Positions 53,485 through 63,897 of a DNA stretch of 64,000 nucleotides are shown here, in pieces. Under the pieces are notes generated by a model. The model searched no databases, was not told the origin of the DNA, and saw nothing but the letters and a program-made list of their open reading frames with translations. The position numbers were made by a program, and so were the translations under genes. The stretch covers positions 1 to 64,000 of the forward strand of contig CAVOQE010000006.1 of the NCBI GenBank assembly GCA_963698275.1, in the 5' to 3' direction. Within the stretch, counting starts at the first letter, position 1, and every line of letters starts with the position of its first letter. This DNA comes from Anderseniella sp963698275 (GTDB lineage: Bacteria; Pseudomonadota; Alphaproteobacteria; Rhizobiales; Aestuariivirgaceae).

Positions 53485-54378
53485 TCAAACCTTTCCATAG
53501 GCAGTCTGATAGGCAACAAGGCTGCGGCCCAGCCTTTCAAGATTTTCGGTTGTGTAGGCAACATAGTCGACACCCGGTGCATTCAGGTGAAGTTCCGATA
53601 CCATGCTCCACATGGCTTCACGCAGCAGCGATGCGCACTGCATGGCGGCGTGGCTCTGCAAGAGTGCCGCATCCGGTATCCGGCCCACATAGCGGGTCAG
53701 GAACTCTTCCGTCTGGTCGTGGTCGAAGCCAGCATTCGAGGTAACGCCGGCAAGATCAAACATGGCTGTGCCGAAGCCAGCGTACTCGAAATCTATCAGC
53801 CACAGACGCGACCCGTCATGGATGAAGTTGGCGGGCAGCAGGTCATGGTGCCCGTACACAATCGGCATCGGCGTCTGCACCTTTTCCAGCGCGTCGGCAA
53901 GCTCCAGATACCGGGGCAGCTTGGTGCTCATCCGGCTGTTTCCCGCAGCAAGTGTCTTTGCGTAGTCGCGGATGACATGGAACACCCAGAATATGAACCC
54001 CGCCCCGCTGACATGCGGCGCCATGGTCTCGTGAAACCGGCGCAGGAGCTGGGCAATTTCCTCACTGTTGTCCTGAACGTCTGTCTCGTCATAGGTCTTG
54101 CCGTCGATAAACCGTGACACCATCACACCCGGTTCCGCATGCACCAGTTCCGGCGCGAAGCCCGCTGCATGAGCGGCCCGCGTGGCCATCACCTCGCGGT
54201 CGCGATAGACATGATGAAACGGGAAATCCCGGCCGAAGCGGACGACGTAGCGCTGGCCTGCATCGGACACAACGAAGCTCTCATTGCTCAGGCCGCCATG
54301 CAGGGGGGAAATGTCTACGCTCCCCTGCCAGATGGGCAATGCCTGTATTCGGGCATCCTGCGAACTGGATTGTGTCAT
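53485..54378 (-). CDS. choline/ethanolamine kinase-like phosphotransferase
   Basis: A 297-residue APH/choline-kinase fold protein. Motifs in order are GGLSNESFVV (nucleotide loop), VYGHHDLLPANF (catalytic HxDxxxxN; Brenner motif) and LWLIDFEYAG (metal-binding Asp). These enzymes phosphorylate an alcohol such as choline, ethanolamine or an aminoglycoside with ATP. The start at 54378 (MTQSSS) is used; the frame is open upstream into the permease gene. It sits 4 bases after that gene. The link to a betaine-type importer and a demethylating enzyme suggests a choline-like substrate. Confidence 0.85.
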   Translation of the reverse strand: MTQSSSQDARIQALPIWQGSVDISPLHGGLSNESFVVSDAGQRYVVRFGRDFPFHHVYRDREVMATRAAHAAGFAPELVHAEPGVMVSRFIDGKTYDETDVQDNSEEIAQLLRRFHETMAPHVSGAGFIFWVFHVIRDYAKTLAAGNSRMSTKLPRYLELADALEKVQTPMPIVYGHHDLLPANFIHDGSRLWLIDFEYAGFGTAMFDLAGVTSNAGFDHDQTEEFLTRYVGRIPDAALLQSHAAMQCASLLREAMWSMVSELHLNAPGVDYVAYTTENLERLGRSLVAYQTAYGKV

Positions 54379-54382
54379 GGGA

Positions 54383-56371
54383 TCACCCAAGTCTGGCGCG
54401 GGTACGCGCGCTCCAGGCATTGAACAGGCGGTCGGCAGTAATGCCGATGAAGGCAATCGCCAACCCGGCGACAATACCGCGCCCGGCATCAGCCTTGGAC
54501 AGGGCGATAAAGACTTCCTGCCCGAGATCACGGGTGCCGATCATGGCGCAGATGATGATCATGGCCAGTGCCATCAGTATGGTCTGATTGATGCCGAGCA
54601 TGATTTCCGGCAGGGCGACCGGCAACTGGACCCTGAAGAAGGTTTGCGTTCTGGTACACCCCGACACCTTTGCCGCTTCAATCAGTGAGGCAGGCACCTG
54701 GCGAATGCCGTGATTGGTGTAGCGGATGGCAGGCACGACTGCGAAGGCCACTGTTGCAATCATCGCCGTCACATCGCCGATGCGGAACAGCATCACCACC
54801 GGAATGATGAAACAGAATGACGGCATGGTCTGAAGCGTGTCGATGATCGGCGTCAGGAAGCGTTCGAACCGGTCGCTGCGCGAGGCCATCAACCCCAGAG
54901 GTATTCCGATCAGGCAGGCGACAAATGCCGAAATGCCACACAAGTATACGGTGGCCATTGTCTTTTCCCACAGGCCGGTGGCGGCGCAGAATGTTGTCAA
55001 CGCGGCAACCGTTGCTGCCAACCGCCAGCCGCCAAGCTGGAAGCCCGCCAGTCCCAGCAGGAACACCGCGCCGAGCCACGGGAAGCCCTCACAGAAGGCG
55101 CGCAGCGGGTTCAGCACGTAGAGAATGAGCGTGACGCGGAAGGCTTCGATGACATCGAACCAGTTTATCGTCACCCAGGTCACGGCATCTTTCCAGGCCC
55201 GTGCGGTTGAAATGGTGATCTCCGTCGGCACTTTGGCAAATGCCGGTATTGCAAGCGATAAAACCGTGGTCACAAGCAGCACTGCAATCGCCAGCACCAG
55301 GTTTGGATAGCGCTGGTAGAAGCTTCGATCATCATCGTCCTGGTGCACATAACCGCGTGCCTGCTTGGCCGCCATGGCCTGGCTCACACGGTCGAGTGCG
55401 ATGGCAATGGCAACAATGGCAAGGCCTGCCTCCATGGCATTGCCGACCTTGAGCGCGCGCAGGGCCAAAAGCACATCATAGCCCAGGCCGCCGGCACCGA
55501 TCATCGAAGAGATGATCACCATGTTGAGCGCCAGCATGATCACCTGGTTGACGCCGATCATGAGCGTCGGGCGTGCCGAAGGCAGTTGAACACGCCACAG
55601 TTTCTGACGTGTGGTGCATCCGGCCATTTCGCTGAAATCTGAAATCTCCGCCGGTATGCGCGACAGTCCCAGCATGGTCGCCCGCACCATGGGTGGCGTG
55701 GCGAAGATGGCGGTTGCCATCATGGCTGACACCGGTGAGTTGCCGAATAGCAAGAGCATGGGGATCAGGTAGGCGAAGGTCGGCATGGTCTGCATCAGAT
55801 CGAGTGCCGGCGACACCATGAAGCGTTCCGCCCAGGGCTTGCGCCAGGCCCAGATGCCGACGAACAGACCGGTCAGGATGCAAAACGGAACGGCTATGGC
55901 GATCAGGCCAAGCGTGAGCATCGAACTGGTCCATTGCCCAAACAGTGCGACGTACAGAAAACAACCACCGGTCAACAGGCCCAGTTTGAGCCCGCCGGCG
56001 GCCCGGCCGGCCAGAAACGCCACGATCACCACGCCGACCCATGACAGCCGTGGCAGTGTCCAGCTTTCCGCACCGTGGCCAAATTTGAAGCCCTTCGCCA
56101 GCAGGTCCAACGCGAAACTCAGCGGCACGTTTAAAATGGCTGTGATCGATCGGGTGAACCAGGTCAGGTTTTCCCTCAACCAGTTCATGATGGCGCTGAT
56201 CCACTCTGCAAACGGGATGACGCTCCCGGCAGGATATTCAACGGCAGCCGGAAAAAGTTCACGGCCATAGTGCAGCATCAGCACCAGGGCCAGTGCCCCG
56301 GCCCAGATCAGAGGCCATCCGCCGATACCCCGGCTGTCTCCACGATGAATATTTTCGGCGACGGTGCTCAC
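54383..56371 (-). CDS. betaine-type ABC transporter permease, duplicated domains
   Basis: A 662-residue permease in which two BPD_transp_1 membrane domains are fused in tandem. Each copy has the EAA-type loop that contacts the ATPase (FSEMAGCTTRQKLWRVQLP and IEAAKVSGCTRTQTFFRVQ). About twelve or more hydrophobic segments are visible. Most ProU/OpuA permeases carry a single domain and dimerise; this one is a built-in dimer. It belongs with the ATPase (start overlapped by 4 bases) and the binding protein upstream. Confidence 0.92.
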   Translation of the reverse strand: MSTVAENIHRGDSRGIGGWPLIWAGALALVLMLHYGRELFPAAVEYPAGSVIPFAEWISAIMNWLRENLTWFTRSITAILNVPLSFALDLLAKGFKFGHGAESWTLPRLSWVGVVIVAFLAGRAAGGLKLGLLTGGCFLYVALFGQWTSSMLTLGLIAIAVPFCILTGLFVGIWAWRKPWAERFMVSPALDLMQTMPTFAYLIPMLLLFGNSPVSAMMATAIFATPPMVRATMLGLSRIPAEISDFSEMAGCTTRQKLWRVQLPSARPTLMIGVNQVIMLALNMVIISSMIGAGGLGYDVLLALRALKVGNAMEAGLAIVAIAIALDRVSQAMAAKQARGYVHQDDDDRSFYQRYPNLVLAIAVLLVTTVLSLAIPAFAKVPTEITISTARAWKDAVTWVTINWFDVIEAFRVTLILYVLNPLRAFCEGFPWLGAVFLLGLAGFQLGGWRLAATVAALTTFCAATGLWEKTMATVYLCGISAFVACLIGIPLGLMASRSDRFERFLTPIIDTLQTMPSFCFIIPVVMLFRIGDVTAMIATVAFAVVPAIRYTNHGIRQVPASLIEAAKVSGCTRTQTFFRVQLPVALPEIMLGINQTILMALAMIIICAMIGTRDLGQEVFIALSKADAGRGIVAGLAIAFIGITADRLFNAWSARTRARLG

Positions 56372-57456
56372 GGGTTGGCTGTGCTCCGGTTTATCCCGGC
56401 CAGCAGGTCTATGACTGCCTGCGGGTGGACTTCACCAATGGGTTTGCCTGACCCGTTGACAACCGAGAACGGTTTTCCGGCTGAGACAATCTCCGCTGAA
56501 AAACTTGATATCTTCGCATCCGGTGCAACCGTGCCTGCACACCTGGCCCTGCCCGGTTTCTGCATCAGGCTTCTGGCCGACATCACCTTGGCGCGCTGTA
56601 CATCACGGGTGAACTCTGCCACGTAATCGGTCGCCGGGTTGGTGACCAGTTGTTCCGGTGTTCCAACCTGAATGATCTCGCCGTCCTTCATGATGGCAAT
56701 GCGGTCTGCCAGGCGAATGGCTTCGTCAAAATCATGGGTGATGAAAACGATTGTCTTCTTCAGCACACCCTGCAGGCGGATCAGTTCGTCCTGCATTTCA
56801 CGCCGTATCAACGGATCAAGCGCGGAAAACGGTTCGTCCAGGAACCAGATCTCCGGATTGGTTGAGAGGCTGCGCGCAATGCCGACCCGTTGCTGCTGGC
56901 CACCGGACAATTCGCGCGGATAGAAGTGTTCACGCCCGCTCAGACCGACAAGGTCAACCATCTCGCGTGCGCGGGCTTCGCGTTTTGCCCGGTCCATGCC
57001 CTGGATCGACAGCGGAAAGGCGATGTTGTTGAGAACCGACAGATGCGGCAACAGCGCGAAGTGCTGGAACACCATTCCCATGCGGTGCCGGCGCATTTCA
57101 ATGAGTTCTTCGGTGGAAATTGAAAGCAGGTCCTTGCCTTCGAATTCAACCTTGCCGTAGGTCGGTTCAATCAACCGCGACATGCAGCGCACCAGCGTGG
57201 ATTTGCCGGAGCCTGACAGGCCCATGATGATGAAAATCTCGCCTTGCCGGACTTCCAGGTCAGCACTGCGCACTGCCCCGATCAGATTGGCCGATGTCAG
57301 GTCCGATGCGCTCGCGCTGCCGCCATGTTGAGAGATGAACTCGTCAGCGCCAGTGCCGAAAACCTTCCAGACATTGCGGCACGCCAGTTTCACCGGGCGA
57401 TGTAACTCTACATTGGAAGCTGTATTCCCCTGCTGGTCTGGAGAATGACGTGCCAT
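56368..57456 (-). CDS. betaine/proline-type ABC transporter ATPase
   Basis: A 362-residue ProV/OpuAA-type ATPase. Walker A is GLSGSGKST, the Q-loop VFQHFALLPH, the signature LSGGQQQRVG and Walker B IWFLDEPFSALDP. The C-terminus (about 110 residues after the core) keeps a short regulatory tail rather than two full CBS domains. The start at 57456 is used, since the region before it is not conserved. A strong hairpin with a T-run lies directly upstream, between this gene and the binding-protein gene. Confidence 0.92.
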   Translation of the reverse strand: MARHSPDQQGNTASNVELHRPVKLACRNVWKVFGTGADEFISQHGGSASASDLTSANLIGAVRSADLEVRQGEIFIIMGLSGSGKSTLVRCMSRLIEPTYGKVEFEGKDLLSISTEELIEMRRHRMGMVFQHFALLPHLSVLNNIAFPLSIQGMDRAKREARAREMVDLVGLSGREHFYPRELSGGQQQRVGIARSLSTNPEIWFLDEPFSALDPLIRREMQDELIRLQGVLKKTIVFITHDFDEAIRLADRIAIMKDGEIIQVGTPEQLVTNPATDYVAEFTRDVQRAKVMSARSLMQKPGRARCAGTVAPDAKISSFSAEIVSAGKPFSVVNGSGKPIGEVHPQAVIDLLAGINRSTANP

Positions 57457-57486
57457 GCGTATGATATCCCGTGTTGCCTTCTGACT

Positions 57487-57528
57487 AAAAAGTGCGACCC
57501 GATCCGGCACATTTCCCGGATCGGGTCG
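57487..57528 (-). terminator. attenuating terminator after the binding-protein gene
   Basis: A perfect 13-base-pair stem (CGACCCGATCCGG on one side) with an 8-base loop is followed on the minus strand by five T. It lies 19 bases past the stop of the binding-protein gene and before the ATPase gene, a layout that keeps binding-protein mRNA in excess over transporter mRNA. Confidence 0.8.
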
Positions 57529-57546
57529 ATGTTCAGGTACTTGGCG

Positions 57547-58521
57547 TTATTCGGCCCATGCCTTCCACTTGGCTTCATTGGCATCAACCCAGGCTGCCGC
57601 GACATCCTCGATGGACTTGCCGTCAAGATCGACCTCCCCGCTCATGGCGTTGAGTTCGTCTGAAGACACCTGGTAACTCTTGGCAACCTTGTAGGCGACC
57701 GGCCATTTGTCCTTCATGCCGCCCCAGGCATATTTCCAGATATCACCAAACGGCTTGCCGCAGTCATGCGCCTTGTCCGGGTTTATGCCCCATTTCGGGT
57801 CGGTGTAGCATTCTGCCGTATACTCCGGAAACTCGACCCATTCGCCCTTGTATTTGGCAGGTGCCCAGTGTGGTGAATAGACCCACAGCATGATCGGCGC
57901 CTTGCGCTGGTAAGCCGATTCAAGTTCAGCAAACATGGCGCCATCGGTACCGGCGTGTACAACCGTGAACGGCAGGTCGAGCGATACGACGCGCTCGTCA
58001 TCAAAGCCTTCCCAGGTTACCGGTCCGCCCAGATAACGGCCCTTGGGAGCGGTTTCAGGAGTAGAGAACGCTTCTGCGCATTTGGGATCTTTCAAGGCTT
58101 CCCAGTTGGGCAGGCCGGGGCATTTTTCCTTCATGTATTCAGGATACCACCATTCTTCCTTGGCCTTGGGGCCCAGCGCGCCAAGACGTTCGGTCTTGCC
58201 GGTCGCATCTGCGGCCTTCATGGCCTCGCCAGCCGTTGTATCCCAGTACTCCATGCCGAGCGTCAGGTCGCCATTGGTCAGACCGGTTGACAGGCTCGAC
58301 AGATAATCACCCGTCGGATATTCGACCGTGTAGCCAAGTCTCTCTAGGACAGTTCCGAGAATCTTGGCGTTCAAATTCACGCTGGTCCAGTCGAACAGTG
58401 CAATCTTTATCGGATCATTTGACTCAGGCGCAGCTGCCTGCACCTGGATGCTTGAGGTTGCCAAGGCAACAGCCAACAAAGAAGACGCCAGTGCGCCGCG
58501 AACGGTTTTCGCCATACTCAT
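57547..58521 (-). CDS. betaine/choline-type periplasmic binding protein
   Basis: A 324-residue OpuAC/ProX-like substrate-binding protein with a signal peptide ending near SIQVQAAA. Many tryptophans and tyrosines are spread over the protein (FDWTSVN, EYWDTT, EEWWYPEYM), as expected for an aromatic cage that binds a quaternary ammonium group. The ATG at 58521 has AGGAAG 7 bases upstream. The 184 bases before it hold the promoter; I see no sure operator there. It is the first gene of the five-gene operon. Confidence 0.9.
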   Translation of the reverse strand: MSMAKTVRGALASSLLAVALATSSIQVQAAAPESNDPIKIALFDWTSVNLNAKILGTVLERLGYTVEYPTGDYLSSLSTGLTNGDLTLGMEYWDTTAGEAMKAADATGKTERLGALGPKAKEEWWYPEYMKEKCPGLPNWEALKDPKCAEAFSTPETAPKGRYLGGPVTWEGFDDERVVSLDLPFTVVHAGTDGAMFAELESAYQRKAPIMLWVYSPHWAPAKYKGEWVEFPEYTAECYTDPKWGINPDKAHDCGKPFGDIWKYAWGGMKDKWPVAYKVAKSYQVSSDELNAMSGEVDLDGKSIEDVAAAWVDANEAKWKAWAE

Positions 58522-58705
58522 ATTTAGACTTCCTCTCACCTGACAAGTACCGCCAACCCATGCGAGCGGCACTTTTTCCACGTCAACGCGATGAAGTCTG
58601 GAACTGCGCACCAAGCAGAGTCAAATGAATCTTCACTGCGTGGAATGATTCTTTACTTTCAGTGTCCACGCCCAGGCAATTGCCTCGCAATCAGGTGCTT
58701 GGCAT

Positions 58706-59338
58706 TCAACCGACCTTTATCACAACACCCAGGCTCGGGATTGTAGCTGCCTCACCCGGCATGGAGACGTAGGGAGATGTCTGCTCAACAAGAGTTACCT
58801 TCCCGCTGGCCTGCAGGTCACAAACATGGGCGGCAAATGCCTCAGTCCACAATGTGTCCTTGACCGTCAGCACGATCACGCCGCCGGGTTGGCAGATGCG
58901 GATCAGTTCATCGACACCGTGTGCGCCAACATGGCCGGTGGTAAACACACCCGCCGAAATGATCCCGGCATAAGTGTTGTCCGAAAACGGCAGCGGGCCG
59001 CCGAGAGCCAGTTGATGGACATCGCTGTAGACACCCTTTTTGCGGGCAACGGCCAGCATGCCTTCGGAGATGTCCAGCGCCTCGACGCGCGGATACCCCA
59101 TGATGCCAAGCCATTCGCCAACCAGCCCCGTGCCCGCGCCAGCGTCCAGCAGAGGTTCCGTTCCACGTGGCAGATGGCGCGACAGCAGCGCCAGGCAAAT
59201 CGCCGGATGACGATAGCCTGCGGCGGCCATGTCAGCATCATAGCTCTGCGCCCAGCGATCATAATGACCGGCAATCTCCTCAGGCTCTTTCGCATCATAG
59301 ACGGCGCCGAGATGTCCATCATGCTTTGAATTTGTCAT
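58706..59338 (-). CDS. SAM-dependent methyltransferase
   Basis: A 210-residue class I methyltransferase. The SAM motif is LLDAGAGTGLVGEWL, followed by VEALDISEGMLAVARKK and the motif-III region ELIRICQPGGVIVLTV. The substrate is unknown; neighbours concerned with quaternary amines make an N-methyltransferase possible. The start at 59338 is preferred for the GGAGAG upstream, although a start at 59350 is possible. It is divergent from a choline-kinase-like gene across 85 bases. Confidence 0.83.
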   Translation of the reverse strand: MTNSKHDGHLGAVYDAKEPEEIAGHYDRWAQSYDADMAAAGYRHPAICLALLSRHLPRGTEPLLDAGAGTGLVGEWLGIMGYPRVEALDISEGMLAVARKKGVYSDVHQLALGGPLPFSDNTYAGIISAGVFTTGHVGAHGVDELIRICQPGGVIVLTVKDTLWTEAFAAHVCDLQASGKVTLVEQTSPYVSMPGEAATIPSLGVVIKVG

Positions 59339-59423
59339 CGGGCTCTCCATGGCATTTGCTCATTTGCCCGGCCATGATAATCAAGTGCTGCAAACAGTAA
59401 ACCATTGCCTCAGAGGATGCCCG

Positions 59424-60332
<909 letters not shown>

Positions 60333-60357
60333 CATTCAGCCGGTGAACCTGCAGGAT

Positions 60358-61014
60358 TTACGAAACAGCCGGGTCAGCCTTGGACTGACGCTCATGGCGT
60401 CGTTCAAGCCCGCCGGACCGGGTCAGAAACTCGACGATTTCCGGCACACCTGATTGACGCTTCAGATCGGTGAAACTGGTTTTGCCGCCGTTTCGCATCC
60501 GGTCCGCGTCGATCCGCATGACCTCAAGATCAGCCCCCACGTGCGGCGCCAGATCCGTCTTGTTGATCACCAGCAGGTCCGACCGGGTAATCCCGGGACC
60601 GCCCTTGCGGGGAATTTCCTCACCCTGGCAGACGCTGATCACGTACAGGGTCAAATCCGCCAGTTCCGGCGAAAATGTAGCAGCCAGGTTGTCACCGCCT
60701 GATTCAATAAACACCACGTCCAGGTCATCGTGCCGTTTTGTCAGGTCGGCAATGGCGGCCAGATTGATCGACGCATCTTCACGAATGGCGGTATGCGGGC
60801 AGCCGCCGGTTTCAACACCTATGATACGGTCTTCCGGCAAGGCCTGGAGCCTCGCCAGCATCAAGGCGTCTTCTTTTGTATAGATATCGTTGGTGACAAC
60901 ACCGATGGAGTAGTTTTCTCGCATGGCTTCGCACAGGCGTTGGGTCAGCGTGGTCTTGCCGGAGCCGACCGGACCGCCGATGCCTATGCGCAATGGACCG
61001 TTGGAAGAGTTCAT
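60358..61014 (-). CDS. ureG: urease accessory GTPase UreG
   Basis: A 218-residue SIMIBI GTPase. The P-loop is GGPVGSGKTT, the nickel-binding CPH motif is in TGGCPHTAIRED and the base-recognition motif is INKTDL. UreG delivers nickel to apo-urease with UreD and UreF. The ATG at 61014 overlaps the ureF stop, and the extension upstream lies inside ureF. It is the last gene of the minus-strand urease operon in this window. Confidence 0.96.
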   Translation of the reverse strand: MNSSNGPLRIGIGGPVGSGKTTLTQRLCEAMRENYSIGVVTNDIYTKEDALMLARLQALPEDRIIGVETGGCPHTAIREDASINLAAIADLTKRHDDLDVVFIESGGDNLAATFSPELADLTLYVISVCQGEEIPRKGGPGITRSDLLVINKTDLAPHVGADLEVMRIDADRMRNGGKTSFTDLKRQSGVPEIVEFLTRSGGLERRHERQSKADPAVS

Positions 61015-61700
61015 GAGCGGAATAACCTCGTGGTTTGGGTCTCGTGTTGCATGGAGCAAATCTCGGCAACAAAACTTTTGGTTGCAATGTCACAAAGCAA
61101 TGTCTGCTGTGCCAGTTCGACCACACCGGCAATAGCAGGTTCAACGGAGGCCAGAACCTCTTGTCCCTGGGTCTGGCCCAGCGGCACCAGGCGAATGGCT
61201 GCAGACACAAGATTGGACACCGAAGCATGCACCCAGGCATCAAGGGCGGCATTCAGGCCAATGCCATGACCGGCCGCAGCACAACCCACCGCTACCGGAT
61301 AGGCAATGTCGCGACGCCTGATCCGCATCAGATTTTCCAGTGCCCCGCACGGCCAGGCCTGCCTGGTGACCTTTAGAAATGCGTCTCCCTGCGCCATGGT
61401 TTCCAGGCGCAGCTCCGCGGACGGCTGGAATGCAGCCGCGAACTCAACCACCTCACTCAAACTGCCGGACCCGGCAACAGGGGCTGCTTCGTGAGCGCAC
61501 GCAAACAGCACTGCGTCCGACCACAATGTCCCGCCTGACAATGAACTTTCAATCCACGCCTGCAATGATGCAGTGTCCTGCACAAGTTCCCGGGCAATCG
61601 CCGTTTCAAGACCCTGGCTGTAACTGAATGCGCCGACCGGATAGGACGGCGACAGCCAGGTCAGCAACCTGTACAGCCCTGGATTGTGACTAGTGGTCAT
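61011..61700 (-). CDS. ureF: urease accessory protein UreF
   Basis: A 229-residue all-helical protein. The segment LTWLSPSYPVGAFSYSQGLE is a hallmark and HGIGLNAALDAWVHASVSNLVSAA is also conserved. UreF forms the scaffold with UreD (UreH) that holds UreG on apo-urease. The ATG at 61700 overlaps the ureE 3' end by 11 bases; the longer open frame up to 61802 lies inside ureE. Confidence 0.94.
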   Translation of the reverse strand: MTTSHNPGLYRLLTWLSPSYPVGAFSYSQGLETAIARELVQDTASLQAWIESSLSGGTLWSDAVLFACAHEAAPVAGSGSLSEVVEFAAAFQPSAELRLETMAQGDAFLKVTRQAWPCGALENLMRIRRRDIAYPVAVGCAAAGHGIGLNAALDAWVHASVSNLVSAAIRLVPLGQTQGQEVLASVEPAIAGVVELAQQTLLCDIATKSFVAEICSMQHETQTTRLFRS

Positions 61701-62175
61701 GGCCGTGACCTGCATGATGGTGATGGCCGCCCTGCCCGTGATCAGCATATGCGCCGCCTTGCGGACTGAACGGTTCAACCACATGCGCCGTTGTCGCCCC
61801 AAGGCCGGTCAACATGTCCTCGATGACATGGTCGCGTCTGACCAGAATGCGGCCTTGTTCAATTTGCGCTTCCAGATGCCGGTTGCCCAGATGCCAGGCC
61901 AGTCTCAGCAGATGATGTGTGTCTTGCCCGCGTACTTCCAGCAATTCCTCAGCTTCTGCGAGCACCTCTATCACCCGGCCGTCCTCGAGTTGCAGGCCGT
62001 CGCCATGGCAAAGCTGGATTGCGTCAGGCAAATCAAGCAGGAATTCCAGGCCGGTGTCACTGCTCAGGACAATTCGTCGGCGATGGCGCTGATCCTTATT
62101 CAAGGTGACGGCGCACAAGGGGTCGGCCCGCCAGCTTCCGGCAGCCAGACATTTGATTGCACGTAATTGGGTCAT
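61690..62175 (-). CDS. ureE: urease nickel metallochaperone UreE
   Basis: A 161-residue chaperone. The N-terminal peptide-binding domain and the C-terminal metal domain (HHLLRLAWHLGNRH) are recognisable, and the protein ends in a histidine-rich tail (GGHHHHAGHGHDH) that binds nickel. It hands nickel to the UreG complex. It follows ureC by 12 bases. Confidence 0.95.
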   Translation of the reverse strand: MTQLRAIKCLAAGSWRADPLCAVTLNKDQRHRRRIVLSSDTGLEFLLDLPDAIQLCHGDGLQLEDGRVIEVLAEAEELLEVRGQDTHHLLRLAWHLGNRHLEAQIEQGRILVRRDHVIEDMLTGLGATTAHVVEPFSPQGGAYADHGQGGHHHHAGHGHDH

Positions 62176-62187
62176 CGATGCATTACC

Positions 62188-63897
62188 TCAGAACAGAAAA
62201 TACCGCTGTGCCATGGGCAGCACCTCGGCAGGTTCACATGTCAGCAGCTCACCGTCGGCATGAACTTCATAGGTTTCCGGATCGACAGAGATGTTCGGCA
62301 TCAGGTCGTTCAGGACCATGTCCTTCTTGCCGATGTTACGGGTATTTTTCACCGGCAACACCTTGCTGGCCAGACCATATTTTTCGCCAACGCCGGCCGC
62401 CATTCCGGCTTGGGAAACGAATGTCACCCGGCCTTTTGTCATTGCCTTGCCGAATGCACCGAACATCGGCCTGTAATGCACCGGCTGCGGGGTCGGGATC
62501 GAGGCATTTGGATCGCCCATGGGCGCCGCCGCAATGGTTCCCATCTTGAGTATCAGGTCGGGCTTCACCCCGAAGAATGCCGGCGTCCACAACACCAGGT
62601 CGGCCAGTTTGCCGACCTCAACCGACCCGATATGGTCTGCCATGCCATGCGCGATGGCCGGATTTATGGTGTATTTGGCAATGTATCGGCGCACCCGCAG
62701 ATTGTCGTTTTCACCTGTCTCGCCCGGCAGGCGGCCACGCTGACGCTTCATCTTGTCGGCCGTTTGCCAGGTCCTGATCAGGACTTCACCGACACGCCCC
62801 ATGGCCTGGCTGTCGGACGCGATGATCGAGAATGCGCCTAAGTCATGCAGGATGTCTTCTGCGGCTATGGTTTCCTTGCGGATACGGCTTTCAGCAAAAG
62901 CAATATCTTCTGAAATTGACGCATCCAGATGATGACAGACCATCAGCATGTCGAGGTGCTCGTCCACGGTGTTGACGGTATAGGGGCGCGTCGGGTTGGT
63001 GGACGATGGAATGACATTGGGCTCACCGCATACCTTGATGATATCAGGCGCATGACCGCCGCCTGCCCCTTCGGTATGGAACGCGTGAATGGTTCGGCCC
63101 TTGATGGCGGCAATGGTGTTCTCAACGAAACCGGACTCGTTCAGCGTATCCGTGTGGATCATCACCTGGACGTCCATGTCATCGGCAACAGACAGGCAGC
63201 AGTCGATGGCAGCCGGCGTGGTGCCCCAGTCCTCATGAAGTTTGAGCGCGCAGGCACCGGCCTCCACCATTTCAACCAGGCCCCCGGGCAACGACGCATT
63301 GCCCTTGCCGGAAAACCCGAGATTGACCGGAAACGCTTCTGCTGCCTCCATCATGCGCTGGATATGCCAGGCACCGGGCGTGCACGTGGTGGCATTGGTT
63401 CCGGTCGCCGGTCCGGTGCCGCCGCCCAGCATGGTGGTAACGCCTGAGTACAGGGCTTCGTCGATCTGTTGCGGGCAGATGAAATGGATATGCGCATCAA
63501 AACCACCGGCGGTGAGTATCTTGCCTTCACCGGCAATGGCTTCAGTCGATGGTCCGATGATGATGTTGACACAGGGTTGCGTATCCGGGTTTCCAGCCTT
63601 GCCGATGGCGGCAATCAGGCCGTCCCGGAGGCCAATGTCAGCCTTGTAGATGCCGGTGTGATCGACAATCAGCGCATTGGTTATGACCGTATCAACCGCG
63701 CCGTTGGCGCGGGTGACCTGTGACTGGCCCATACCATCGCGGATGACCTTGCCGCCACCGAATTTCACTTCCTCGCCATAGGTTGTGAAGTCCTTTTCAA
63801 CCTCGATGAACAATTCAGTGTCGGCAAGCCGTACCCTGTCCCCCGTGGTCGGACCGTACATCGCCGCATAGGTGTTACGTGAAATGGCTGCCGGCAT
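62188..63897 (-). CDS. ureC: urease alpha subunit UreC
   Basis: A 569-residue catalytic subunit of urease, which hydrolyses urea to ammonia and carbon dioxide at a dinickel site. The first metal histidines are in DAHIHFICPQQ, the carbamylated lysine is in ACALKLHEDWG and the mobile-flap cysteine and histidine are in VCHHLD. Length is normal for the family. The start codon overlaps the stop of ureB. Confidence 0.97.
   Translation of the reverse strand: MPAAISRNTYAAMYGPTTGDRVRLADTELFIEVEKDFTTYGEEVKFGGGKVIRDGMGQSQVTRANGAVDTVITNALIVDHTGIYKADIGLRDGLIAAIGKAGNPDTQPCVNIIIGPSTEAIAGEGKILTAGGFDAHIHFICPQQIDEALYSGVTTMLGGGTGPATGTNATTCTPGAWHIQRMMEAAEAFPVNLGFSGKGNASLPGGLVEMVEAGACALKLHEDWGTTPAAIDCCLSVADDMDVQVMIHTDTLNESGFVENTIAAIKGRTIHAFHTEGAGGGHAPDIIKVCGEPNVIPSSTNPTRPYTVNTVDEHLDMLMVCHHLDASISEDIAFAESRIRKETIAAEDILHDLGAFSIIASDSQAMGRVGEVLIRTWQTADKMKRQRGRLPGETGENDNLRVRRYIAKYTINPAIAHGMADHIGSVEVGKLADLVLWTPAFFGVKPDLILKMGTIAAAPMGDPNASIPTPQPVHYRPMFGAFGKAMTKGRVTFVSQAGMAAGVGEKYGLASKVLPVKNTRNIGKKDMVLNDLMPNISVDPETYEVHADGELLTCEPAEVLPMAQRYFLF

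Noticed and set aside
58522..58705. Possible promoter and operator before the betaine-type binding-protein gene
   Set aside because: TTGAC-like strings are present but I could not pair any with a convincing -10, and no clear palindrome stands out.
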